Assembly (NCBI GenBank): GCA_944382045.1
Contig: CALWMT010000164.1
Location: 1-6,163, forward strand
From: an uncultured Enterocloster sp.
Lineage (GTDB): Bacteria; Bacillota; Clostridia; Lachnospirales; Lachnospiraceae
Reading direction: 5' to 3'
DNA: 6,163 nucleotides
The position numbers and the translations under genes were made by a program. The notes beneath the pieces were generated by a model. That model had not been told where the DNA came from and did not search any database. It worked only from the letters and a program-made list of their open reading frames with translations. Shown one piece after another: positions 1-5,781 of this stretch; the first letter of the stretch is position 1; every line of letters begins with the position of its first letter.

Positions 1-419
1 GCAAGTATAAGATCTACATCAGCGCACTGACACAGCTGAATGTGGATGAGCACAACCGGATTCCCACCACAGACGGACGCCTTCTGCGCCGGATGGTGCG
101 GGATGCCCGCACACGGGGGGCATCCGCCCAGGATACCATCCGCATGTGGCCGTCGGTGCGCAGGGGGGAGGAGGAAAATATCTTCCCCTACCAGGAGGAG
201 GCGGACGCCATGTTCAATTCTGCGCTGATTTATGAGCTGGCGGTGCTTAAGCAGTACGCTCAGCCGCTTCTCTTCCGCATCCCAAGGAGCTCTGAGGAGT
301 ATCTGGAGGCCAAGCGGCTTCTCAAATTCCTGGACTATTTTATCGGGGTGAGCAGCGAGGATATTCCGAAGAATTCCATTCTGCGGGAGTTCATCGGAGG
401 AAGCTGCCTGGATGTATGA
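1..419 (+). CDS. Nucleoside kinase (uridine-kinase-like), C-terminal part only
   Basis: The open frame enters from the left edge (first full codon at 3) and ends with TGA at 417-419, giving 138 C-terminal residues. The visible segment includes NVDEHNRIPTTDGRLLRRMV, then a stretch reading RGASAQDTIRMWPSVRRGEE, then NIFPYQEEADAMFNSALIYE and a tail rich in RLLKFLDYF. This pattern is familiar from the C-terminal half of the clostridial nucleoside kinases of about 550 residues, which join a TGS/threonyl-tRNA-synthetase-like N-terminus to a phosphoribulokinase/uridine kinase domain. Those enzymes are thought to phosphorylate nucleosides in the cytoplasm; the exact substrate cannot be read here. The P-loop and TGS parts lie outside the window, so the domain fusion is inferred. 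No terminator is visible in the 60 bases before anSME, so read-through into it is possible. A GTG at 42 could serve as a start, but the frame is open upstream and the protein is clearly cut by the window edge. Confidence 0.82.
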   Translation, partial: KYKIYISALTQLNVDEHNRIPTTDGRLLRRMVRDARTRGASAQDTIRMWPSVRRGEEENIFPYQEEADAMFNSALIYELAVLKQYAQPLLFRIPRSSEEYLEAKRLLKFLDYFIGVSSEDIPKNSILREFIGGSCLDV

Positions 420-479
420 GAATGCGCAGCTATTCCGGGAGAGCCTAAAATTTCTGCATAAACTTGGAGGACAAAAGAG

Positions 480-1619
480 ATGCCGCCTGTACAGCTTTTG
501 ATAAAGCCATCCTCAGGAAACTGTAACCTGAGATGCCGCTACTGCTTTTATTATGATGAGATGGGCAGACGTGAGACTGCCAGCTATGGATTTATGTCAC
601 TTGAAACCCTGGAAAATCTGGTGCACAAATCCATGGACTATGCGGAGGGAAGCTGTGACTTCGCCTTCCAGGGCGGAGAGCCGACCCTGTCAGGGCTCCG
701 CTTTTTCGAACAGCTCTTAGCGCTTGAAAAAAAATATAACACCAAGGGGCTGACGGTACACAATTCCATCCAGACAAATGGGTTTGGACTGGGAGAGGAA
801 TGGGCGGATTTCTTCGCGGCGAATCATTTTTTGGTGGGCGTGTCGCTGGACGGGATACGTCCCACACATGACGCGTATCGCCGGACGCCTAAGGGGGAGG
901 ACAGCTTCTGGGAGGTGAAGAAAACCATCGATCTGTTTCAGAAAAAGCAGGTGGATTTTAATATCCTGACCGTGGTGAACCGGAGGACAGCGCAGAGAAT
1001 TCGAAAGATTTATGAGCTTTATCAGAAGGAGGGCTGGCATTATCTTCAGTTTATCCCCTGCCTGGACCCGCTGGGAGAGCAGGCGGGAAATCGGGAGTAT
1101 TCTCTGACACCGGAGGCATATGGGGAGTTTCTTGTCACGCTCTTTGATCTGTGGTATGCAGATTTATGTCAAGGCCGTCAGCCATATATACGGATGTTTG
1201 AGAATTATATCGGCATACTCATGGGAATACAGCCGGAGGCCTGTGACCAGAGGGGCCGCTGCAGCATTCAGCTTGTAGTGGAGGCAGACGGCTCGGTGTA
1301 TCCGTGTGATTTTTATGTGATGGATGCCTACAGGATGGGGAGCTTCAACGAGGATGATGTGGAGGAGCTGCGGCGCAGGGGAGAGTCCCTGGGCTTTGTG
1401 CAGGCCTCCCTCAGGGGAAAAGAAGCATGCGAGGCCTGTCCCTACGGCTTTATCTGCCGGGGTGGCTGCCGCAGGAACCGGCAGGTGGAGGCGGACGGCG
1501 CGCTGGGAGACAATTATTTCTGCTCGTCCTACAAGCGATTTTTTGAAGCCGCGCTCCCGCGGATGCGGGAGATCGCGGCGGCACTGCGGACATCTCCCGC
1601 AGCGCCTCTGCCATTATAA
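480..1619 (+). CDS. anSME: Anaerobic sulfatase-maturating enzyme (radical SAM/SPASM)
   Basis: A 379-residue cytoplasmic radical SAM enzyme that oxidises the active-site Cys or Ser of a type I sulfatase to formylglycine without oxygen. The radical SAM cluster motif CX3CX2C is C15, C19, C22 (CNLRCRYC), followed by the SAM-contact motif GGEP at 65-68. The C-terminal SPASM/twitch part has C255, C261, C276, C317, C320, C326, C330 and C348, enough for two auxiliary Fe-S clusters. D277 in YPCDFYV matches the proposed catalytic base. As remembered, these positions coincide with those of the Clostridium perfringens anSMEcpe, which argues for true orthology rather than a generic SPASM peptide modifier. 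The protein is about 9 residues longer than that enzyme, with a Pro/Ala-rich tail (371-379). The ATG at 480 is preceded by GGAGG at 466-470, nine bases away. No sulfatase lies in the window, so the substrate must be encoded elsewhere. The stop codon overlaps that of convergent glgX. A RiPP-type role is possible but less likely. Confidence 0.93.
   Translation: MPPVQLLIKPSSGNCNLRCRYCFYYDEMGRRETASYGFMSLETLENLVHKSMDYAEGSCDFAFQGGEPTLSGLRFFEQLLALEKKYNTKGLTVHNSIQTNGFGLGEEWADFFAANHFLVGVSLDGIRPTHDAYRRTPKGEDSFWEVKKTIDLFQKKQVDFNILTVVNRRTAQRIRKIYELYQKEGWHYLQFIPCLDPLGEQAGNREYSLTPEAYGEFLVTLFDLWYADLCQGRQPYIRMFENYIGILMGIQPEACDQRGRCSIQLVVEADGSVYPCDFYVMDAYRMGSFNEDDVEELRRRGESLGFVQASLRGKEACEACPYGFICRGGCRRNRQVEADGALGDNYFCSSYKRFFEAALPRMREIAAALRTSPAAPLPL
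1554..1601. other. Mutually exclusive stem-loops at the 3' end of anSME
   Basis: CTCCCGC occurs at 1554-1560 and again at 1594-1600, with its complement GCGGGAG between them at 1565-1571. The middle segment can pair with the left copy (7-bp stem, loop GGAT) or with the right copy, where the match extends to 10 bp (TGCGGGAGAT at 1564-1573 with ATCTCCCGCA at 1592-1601, 18-base loop). The segment codes for the last residues of anSME on + and lies 12 bases beyond the glgX stop on -. No T-run follows on either strand, so it is not a classical terminator. It could act as a 3'-end structure for either mRNA. The pairing is visible in the sequence; function is a guess, and GC-rich coding DNA can produce such repeats by chance. 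Confidence 0.4.
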
Positions 1620-3770
1620 TATCTCTTCCGCGGCGAGCACGCACACGCTCCTGGGATTCAGAAGATACCTCCTGTCTCCCAGGAGCTCTTTTTTCCGGAT
1701 TACCGCGTCTTTTCCCCGCCCGGTGTCCGCTAAGGGGCGCCAGCACCAGCCCTGGGGGAGCTTGGGAAGCTCAATGCTCTGGGATTCCCAGTAGGTGTTG
1801 ACAGCGAGGTAGAGAAGGTCGTCGCCGTTTTCTCTGCCCGCTGATGCGTCCGGGCGTCCGGACAAGACCTGGCCGCCGGTTCCGCCCCGCTTTCCCGCAA
1901 AAAGCACCCCCAGAAGCCGGGTATTCCACTCAAACCCCTGCTCCCAGGGCTTGGCGCCGTGAAAGCTCATAAAGGGGAAGCCCATGCCGCAGGGAGCGGT
2001 ATTTTCCCGCAGAATGGGGTGCTCCATGCGCAGCCGGATCATGAATTTAAAAAAGTCAAAGAGCTCCCGGTTCTTCTCCAGGAGGGACCAGTCCAGCCAG
2101 GAGATCTCGTTGTCCTGGCAGTAGGCGTTGTTGTTTCCAAACTGCGTATTTCCAAATTCATCCCCAGCGAAAAACATGGGAGTCCCCCGGCTGCACAGGA
2201 GGACGGCGCAGGCATTCTTTATCATCCGCATGCGGAGCGAGAGAACCTCCGGATCGCCGGTCTCCCCCTCAAAGCCGCAGTTCCAGCTGCGGTTGTCGTC
2301 CGCCCCGTCGGTGTTGTTCCAGCCGTTGGCCTCGTTGTGCTTATGGCTGTAGGCGTACAGGTCATGGAGAGTAAAGCCGTCGTGGCAGGTGATAAAGTTC
2401 ACGGACACGTCCTCTCCCCGCTGGGAAGGCGGGTACAGGTCCGGAGAACCGGTGATGCGAAGGGCAGCCGCCCGCGCAAAGCCCTCATCCCCCTTTAGAA
2501 AGCTGCGGATGTCATCCCGGTACTTGCCGTTCCACTCCGCCCAGCGGTTCCAGGAGGGGAAGCTGCCCACCTGGTAGAGGCCGCCGGCGTCCCAGGCCTC
2601 GGCGATCAGATCCACCTGCCGCAGGATGGGGTCGTAGGCCAGGCTTTCCAGCAGGGGCGGGCGGCTCATAGGGGCTCCGTCCTCGCTGCGGCCCAGGATG
2701 GAGGCCAGATCGAAGCGGAAGCCGTCCACATGGTAGCGGGTGACCCAGTAGCGCAGGCAGTCCAGGATCATTTCCCGGACCACGGGATGATTGCAGTTTA
2801 AGGTGTTCCCGCAGCCGCTGAAGTTGTAGTAGTATCCGCCCGGCGTGAGCATGTAGTAAATCTGGTTGTCAAAGCCCTTGAAGGAGAAATAGGGCCCCTT
2901 CTCATTCCCCTCCGCCGTGTGGTTGAACACCACGTCCAGAAATACCTGGATACCGGCGGCATGGAGGGCGTTGACGAGCTCCTTCAGCTCCTTTCCCTCC
3001 TGATTGTACTCCACCTCTGAGGCGTAGCTGGTGTTGGGAGCGAAAAAGCACACGGGATTGTAGCCCCAGTAGTCCAGAAGCTGCCGTCCGTCCACCTGGC
3101 GCATATTTTTCGTCTCGTCAAACTCAAAAATGGGCATGAGCTCCACCGCGTTGATGCCCAGCTCCTTCAGATAGGGTATCTTCTCCCGGATCCCGTCAAA
3201 GGTGCCGGGATTTTCCACACCGGAGCTTCTGTGGCGGGTAAAACCCCGGACATGGAGCTCGTAAATCACACAGTCCCTGAGGGCGGGAAAGGTCTGGGAG
3301 GGCTGATCCCAGCGGAAATCATTGTGCACCACCCGGGCCTTGTAGAAATCCTCCCTGCCCAGGCAGAGGCCCCAGCCGCTCTGGCCGGTGACTGCCTTTG
3401 CGTAAGGATCCAGCAGATACTTTGTCTTATCAAAAATCAGGCCCTTCTCCGGCTCAAAGGGGCCGTCGATGGAGTAGGCGTATTCAAATTCATCAATTTC
3501 CAGGCCGTATACAAACATGGAGAACACATTCCCCACCCGGTAATGGGCGGGAAAGGGAAGGCGGGCATAGGGGGTCCGCTCCCGGCGGTGGAAGAGAAGC
3601 AGGGTACAGGAGACGGCGCCGAAGGAAATGATGGTAAAATTCACCCCGTTGGGGAAGGCGGAGGCGCCATTTATCTCATAAAAACCGGGGCGCACGTCAA
3701 AGCCTTGGATTCGGTCCTGGGGAGGGAGATTGATGATGTCCTCCTGCCGCAGAAGATTCTTTTGTTCCAT
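1614..3770 (-). CDS. glgX: Glycogen debranching enzyme GlgX (GH13 isoamylase type)
   Basis: A 718-residue cytoplasmic alpha-1,6-glucosidase that should remove branches from glycogen or from phosphorylase limit dextrins. An N-terminal CBM48-like beta domain (about 20-130) precedes the GH13 barrel (about 165-590) and a C-terminal beta domain. The four GH13 regions are intact: region I DVVFNH (279-284); region II DGFRFD with R352 and nucleophile D354; region III LIAEAWD with acid/base E391; region IV TCHD with H463 and D464. The run after region III (EAWDAGGLYQVGSFPSWNRW) closely resembles plant ISA-type and chlamydial GlgX enzymes. Residues about 625-650 form a Gly-rich, probably variable linker. 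There is no signal peptide, so extracellular starch breakdown is unlikely. ATG at 3768-3770 follows AAAGGAG (3778-3784) by seven bases. No glgB, glgC, glgA or glgP is present, so it appears monocistronic. Its TAA overlaps the stop of convergent anSME. Confidence 0.93.
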   Translation of the reverse strand: MEQKNLLRQEDIINLPPQDRIQGFDVRPGFYEINGASAFPNGVNFTIISFGAVSCTLLLFHRRERTPYARLPFPAHYRVGNVFSMFVYGLEIDEFEYAYSIDGPFEPEKGLIFDKTKYLLDPYAKAVTGQSGWGLCLGREDFYKARVVHNDFRWDQPSQTFPALRDCVIYELHVRGFTRHRSSGVENPGTFDGIREKIPYLKELGINAVELMPIFEFDETKNMRQVDGRQLLDYWGYNPVCFFAPNTSYASEVEYNQEGKELKELVNALHAAGIQVFLDVVFNHTAEGNEKGPYFSFKGFDNQIYYMLTPGGYYYNFSGCGNTLNCNHPVVREMILDCLRYWVTRYHVDGFRFDLASILGRSEDGAPMSRPPLLESLAYDPILRQVDLIAEAWDAGGLYQVGSFPSWNRWAEWNGKYRDDIRSFLKGDEGFARAAALRITGSPDLYPPSQRGEDVSVNFITCHDGFTLHDLYAYSHKHNEANGWNNTDGADDNRSWNCGFEGETGDPEVLSLRMRMIKNACAVLLCSRGTPMFFAGDEFGNTQFGNNNAYCQDNEISWLDWSLLEKNRELFDFFKFMIRLRMEHPILRENTAPCGMGFPFMSFHGAKPWEQGFEWNTRLLGVLFAGKRGGTGGQVLSGRPDASAGRENGDDLLYLAVNTYWESQSIELPKLPQGWCWRPLADTGRGKDAVIRKKELLGDRRYLLNPRSVCVLAAEEIL

Positions 3771-3827
3771 AGGACAGCTCCTTTCGTGGGATGCCGCAGG
3801 CCAAGGGCCGCGCGGCGGGCGGTGATC

Positions 3828-3842
3828 GGGGAATAGTTCCCC
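3828..3842. promoter_or_regulatory. Perfect dyad in the glgX 5' leader (operator or 5' hairpin)
   Basis: GGGGAA-TAG-TTCCCC is a perfect 6-bp inverted repeat with a 3-base centre. It begins about seven bases downstream of the proposed glgX -10, so it falls at or just after the expected transcription start and about 58 bases before the glgX start codon. It could be a repressor operator or a hairpin at the mRNA 5' end. The dyad is seen directly; its role is inferred. Confidence 0.4.
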
Positions 3843-3849
3843 ATCATCA

Positions 3850-3858
3850 AGTATAACA
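3850..3858 (-). promoter_or_regulatory. Extended -10 promoter for glgX
   Basis: Read on the - strand this is TGTTATACT: a -10 hexamer TATACT (3850-3855) with the TGn extension directly upstream. No good -35 hexamer is found at the usual distance, which is common for extended -10 promoters. The expected start is near 3843, giving a leader of about 70 bases before the glgX ATG. Confidence 0.55.
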
Positions 3859-3915
3859 ACTGTGGGACAAAAAGAAAAGGCGGGGAGAAAAATTCGTCAT
3901 TATTTTGTGTTTTCC

Positions 3916-3978
3916 AAAAAAGATTAAAAAACAGCAAAATATACAGGGAAATTTTTAGAAAAATTGTGAATCTTTTTT
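3916..3978. repeat. AT-rich inverted repeats between the glgX and L25 promoters
   Basis: AAAAAAGATT (3916-3925) is the exact reverse complement of AATCTTTTTT (3969-3978), with 43 bases between. Nested inside is a tight dyad, AATTTTT-AG-AAAAATT at 3950-3965. The right arm of the large repeat covers the -35 region of the L25 promoter, and the nested dyad lies about 40-55 bases upstream of its expected start, where an UP element or a regulator would bind. Low sequence complexity makes chance pairing more likely than usual. Confidence 0.35.
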
Positions 3979-3988
3979 ATGCTATAGG

Positions 3989-3997
3989 TGTTATAAT
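3989..3997 (+). promoter_or_regulatory. Extended -10 promoter for L25
   Basis: TGTTATAAT carries a consensus TATAAT (3992-3997) with a TGn extension. The -35 region is poor; TTGTGA at 3964 is too far upstream (22-base spacer). The A/T tracts upstream could compensate as an UP element. The expected start is near 4004, leaving a leader of about 77 bases before the L25 ATG. It is divergent from the glgX promoter, with the -10 elements about 140 bases apart. Confidence 0.65.
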
Positions 3998-4080
3998 GTG
4001 CATGTAACAAAGAAAAGACTTAACAAGACCTGCTTTTGACGACAGGCCCGCTAAGCCCAGTTTTTAGGAGGAAAAGATAA

Positions 4081-4674
4081 ATGAATACTTTAAAAGCTGA
4101 GAAAAGGGACATGCAGACAAAGGCAAAGAAGTTACGGCGCGAGGGCTTCGTGACCGGCAATGTATTTGGCCGCGAGATGAAGGAGTCCATGCCTATCAAG
4201 ATTACGAAGAATGAGGCGGAGCGTTTCTTTAAGACCTGCACAAAGGGAAGCAAGGTGACCCTGGAGATTGAGGGACAGTCGATGCCCGTGCTGGTGAAGG
4301 AGATTGACTACGATTCATTGAAGCGCCAGATACTTGAGATTGACTTCCAGGCCCTGGTAAAGGGCGAGAAGGTTCACTCCGTGGCGGAGGTTGTGCTGCT
4401 CAACCACGAGAAGGTGAACACAGGCGTTGTGGAGAAGCTTCTGGACGAGATTTCCTACCGGGCTCTGCCGGAGGCGCTGATAGAGAAGATTGAGGTGGAT
4501 GTGGGCGATATGAAGCTGGGCGATTCCATCAAGGTGAAGGATCTGCCCATCGCCTCAGACAAGGACATTGACCTTCTGACCGACCCGGAGACCGTGGTGG
4601 CCAATGTGACCGCTGTGCGCAACGCGGTGGAGACAACCGATGAGGAGGGCGCAGCTGAGGAGGCAGCCCAGTAA
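4081..4674 (+). CDS. rplY: 50S ribosomal protein bL25, Ctc form
   Basis: A 197-residue two-domain L25 that binds 5S rRNA in the large subunit; the long form is called Ctc or TL5. The N-terminal L25 domain (about 1-92) has KKLRREGFVTGNVFG at 17-31, the counterpart of the usual KxLRxxGxxPxVxYG motif, and RQILEIDFQ at 82-90, matching the family HVDFQ motif. The C-terminal Ctc domain (about 98-180) contains ALPEALIEKIEVDVGDMKLG (128-147) and DPETVVANVTA (168-178). It ends in an acidic, Ala-rich tail (185-197). Length is normal for the Ctc type. ATG at 4081 follows AGGAGG at 4066-4071. It has its own promoter upstream and a strong terminator downstream, so it is a single-gene unit. In Bacillus subtilis ctc is a general stress gene under sigma B; no sigma-B-like promoter is evident here. 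Confidence 0.93.
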   Translation: MNTLKAEKRDMQTKAKKLRREGFVTGNVFGREMKESMPIKITKNEAERFFKTCTKGSKVTLEIEGQSMPVLVKEIDYDSLKRQILEIDFQALVKGEKVHSVAEVVLLNHEKVNTGVVEKLLDEISYRALPEALIEKIEVDVGDMKLGDSIKVKDLPIASDKDIDLLTDPETVVANVTAVRNAVETTDEEGAAEEAAQ

Positions 4675-4691
4675 GCAGATGCAGGAGAAAG

Positions 4692-4710
4692 GGATGGTTT
4701 ATAACCATCC
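4692..4710. other. Stem-loop between the L25 stop and its terminator
   Basis: GGATGGTT-TAT-AACCATCC is a perfect 8-bp stem with a three-base loop, 17 bases after the L25 stop. On + it is followed by GGTTTGAC, without a T-run, so it is not a good terminator for L25. On - it is followed by CTTTCT, so it might weakly stop transcription from the convergent kinase gene. It could also protect the L25 mRNA 3' end. Confidence 0.45.
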
Positions 4711-4732
4711 GGTTTGACGCTGTAAAATGAAC

Positions 4733-4782
4733 AGACTGCCGCAGACAGGCGTGAGAATCTTGTCTGCGGCAGTCTTTCTTTT
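4733..4782 (+). terminator. Strong intrinsic terminator of L25, possibly bidirectional
   Basis: A perfect 15-bp GC-rich stem (4733-4747 with 4761-4775, AGACTGCCGCAGACA and its complement) encloses a 13-base loop and runs into TTTCTTTT. This is a textbook Rho-independent terminator for the + transcript, starting 58 bases after the L25 stop. On - the stem is followed by GTTCATTTT, a weaker T-tract, so it could also end the pyridoxal kinase transcript, whose stop codon lies only about 20 bases away. Confidence 0.92.
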
Positions 4783-4794
4783 ACGGCGTGCTTT

Positions 4795-5637
4795 TTATTT
4801 TTTCAGCCGTTCCTCAAGCATCCGGCAGAGGAGCGGAATTTGGGACTCGAATTCCACCCCGTACCACCGGGGCTCTGTGGAGGAGGCGGAGGCCTCGATG
4901 CAGGCCACCACAAAGTCCGCGGCCAGCGCCAGGGCGTCTCCCAGATCAAGGCCCCGCATCACGCCGCCCAGGACGGTGGAGGAATAGAGATCCCCGGTGC
5001 CGTGAAAGCTCTGGGGGCAGCGGCGGGTGAAGTAGGAGAAGTCCTTTCCGCTGCGGTCCAAGTAGGCCACGCCCAGCTTTCCAGGCTCATAGCTCACCCC
5101 GGTGAGAACCGCAGTCCTGCAGCCCAGCTCGAGAAGGCGCTCCAGCAGATCCCGTATGTAGGCCTCGCCGTATTCCGTGCGGTACTCCGCTCCGGTCAGC
5201 AGGCAGGCCTCGGTGATATTGGGAAGAATGATGTCCGCCTTGGCGCAGACCTTGGCCATCTCCGCCGGGAAGCGCTCGTCAAAGGCAGCGTAGAGCTTTC
5301 CGTTGTCCGCCATGGCAGGATCCACCAGCACCAGGTTGTCCGTCCGGCCGAACCGGTCAAAAAATTCGCAGACCTGGCGGCACTGATCCCCGGAGGCCAG
5401 ATAGCCGGTGTAGATGCCGTCAAAGGTGATGCCCTCCGTCTCCCAGGCATCGGAGATGGGCTCTATCTGATCCGACAAATCCTTGACAGTAAAGGTTTTG
5501 AACATGGTGTGGGTGGACAGCACCGCAGTGGGCAGGATGCCGCACTCCACGCCCATGGCGGAGATGACGGGCAGCGCCACGGTGATGGAGCAGCGCCCCA
5601 CGCAGGAAATGTCCTGCAGTGTGATGATTCGTTTCAT
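4795..5637 (-). CDS. pdxK: Pyridoxal/pyridoxamine kinase (vitamin B6 salvage)
   Basis: A 280-residue cytoplasmic ribokinase-superfamily enzyme that should phosphorylate pyridoxal, pyridoxamine or pyridoxine with ATP. Visible family features: an N-terminal strand with QDISCVGRCS (8-17); PTAVLSTHT (36-44) lining the B6 pocket; DPAMADNGKLY (106-116), the equivalent of the DPVMGD motif; PNITEACLLTG (139-149), including the Mg/ATP-site N140 and E143; and the anion-hole/catalytic motif GTGD (213-216) with catalytic base D216. Length fits the family. The STHT and DPxMADNGKLY signatures favour the clostridial pyridoxamine kinase type over bifunctional ThiD-like kinases, though the preferred vitamer cannot be told. 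ATG at 5635-5637 follows GGGAGG (5645-5650) by seven bases. It is a single-gene unit, convergent with L25, and no other B6 gene is nearby. The symbol could equally be pdxY. Confidence 0.9.
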   Translation of the reverse strand: MKRIITLQDISCVGRCSITVALPVISAMGVECGILPTAVLSTHTMFKTFTVKDLSDQIEPISDAWETEGITFDGIYTGYLASGDQCRQVCEFFDRFGRTDNLVLVDPAMADNGKLYAAFDERFPAEMAKVCAKADIILPNITEACLLTGAEYRTEYGEAYIRDLLERLLELGCRTAVLTGVSYEPGKLGVAYLDRSGKDFSYFTRRCPQSFHGTGDLYSSTVLGGVMRGLDLGDALALAADFVVACIEASASSTEPRWYGVEFESQIPLLCRMLEERLKK

Positions 5638-5719
5638 AGTAAGACCTCCCAGCTTGGCCGCCCCTGCTTCTCCTGGCAGAGCCGGGGGAAGCGGAAGCAG
5701 TGTGATTGTTATGGACGGA

Positions 5720-5728
5720 AGTATAGCA
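5720..5728 (-). promoter_or_regulatory. Extended -10 promoter for the pyridoxal kinase gene
   Basis: Read on -, this is TGCTATACT: -10 hexamer TATACT (5720-5725) with a TGn extension. No strong -35 is seen at 17 bp; TTTTAT is the closest. The expected start is near 5713, with a leader of about 75 bases. The left arm of the inverted repeat at 5735-5742 lies inside the promoter spacer. Confidence 0.55.
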
Positions 5729-5734
5729 AGAATT

Positions 5735-5777
5735 GGCCTGGTATAAAATAGCCAGAATCATATAATTTAACCAGGCC
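5735..5777. promoter_or_regulatory. Spaced inverted repeat upstream of pdxK, candidate operator
   Basis: GGCCTGGT (5735-5742) and ACCAGGCC (5770-5777) are perfect 8-bp complements 27 bases apart; allowing one mismatch, the match extends to 11 of 12 positions (5731-5742 with 5770-5781). A partial copy, TAGCCAG, lies between them at 5749-5755. Read on -, the left arm is ATACCAGG. GabR, a PLP-binding MocR-family regulator, is known to use ATACCA half-sites spaced about 34 bp apart, and MocR-family PdxR proteins control B6 genes. A PLP-responsive regulator is therefore an attractive inference, but none is encoded here. One arm sits between -35 and -10 and the other near -60. Confidence 0.5.
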
Positions 5778-5781
5778 AGTT

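Noticed and set aside
416..448. Ten-codon frame (MRMRSYSGRA) overlapping the nucleoside kinase stop as ATGA
   Set aside because: Considered as a leader peptide or a small maturase substrate, but the nearest GGAGG is 15 bases upstream and the peptide has no Cys or attenuation-like codon run; likely chance.
420..479. Possible promoter for anSME (TAAAAT at 446-451)
   Set aside because: No TGn extension and no acceptable -35 at 16-18 bases; anSME may instead be read from upstream.
1959..2498. 179-codon open frame on + opposite glgX
   Set aside because: Antisense to conserved GH13 coding sequence, no ribosome binding site or recognisable domain.
3231..3836. 201-codon open frame on + opposite the 5' part of glgX
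   Set aside because: Shadow of glgX; it also runs through the glgX leader without any family resemblance.
4692..4710. Stem-loop as the primary L25 terminator
   Set aside because: The stem is perfect but has no T-tract on +; the hairpin at 4733-4782 is far stronger.
4840..5751. 303-codon open frame on + opposite the pyridoxal kinase gene
   Set aside because: It lies entirely antisense to a well-supported kinase and reads as low-complexity Gly/Ala/His-rich protein with no family signature; long antisense frames are common opposite GC-rich genes.
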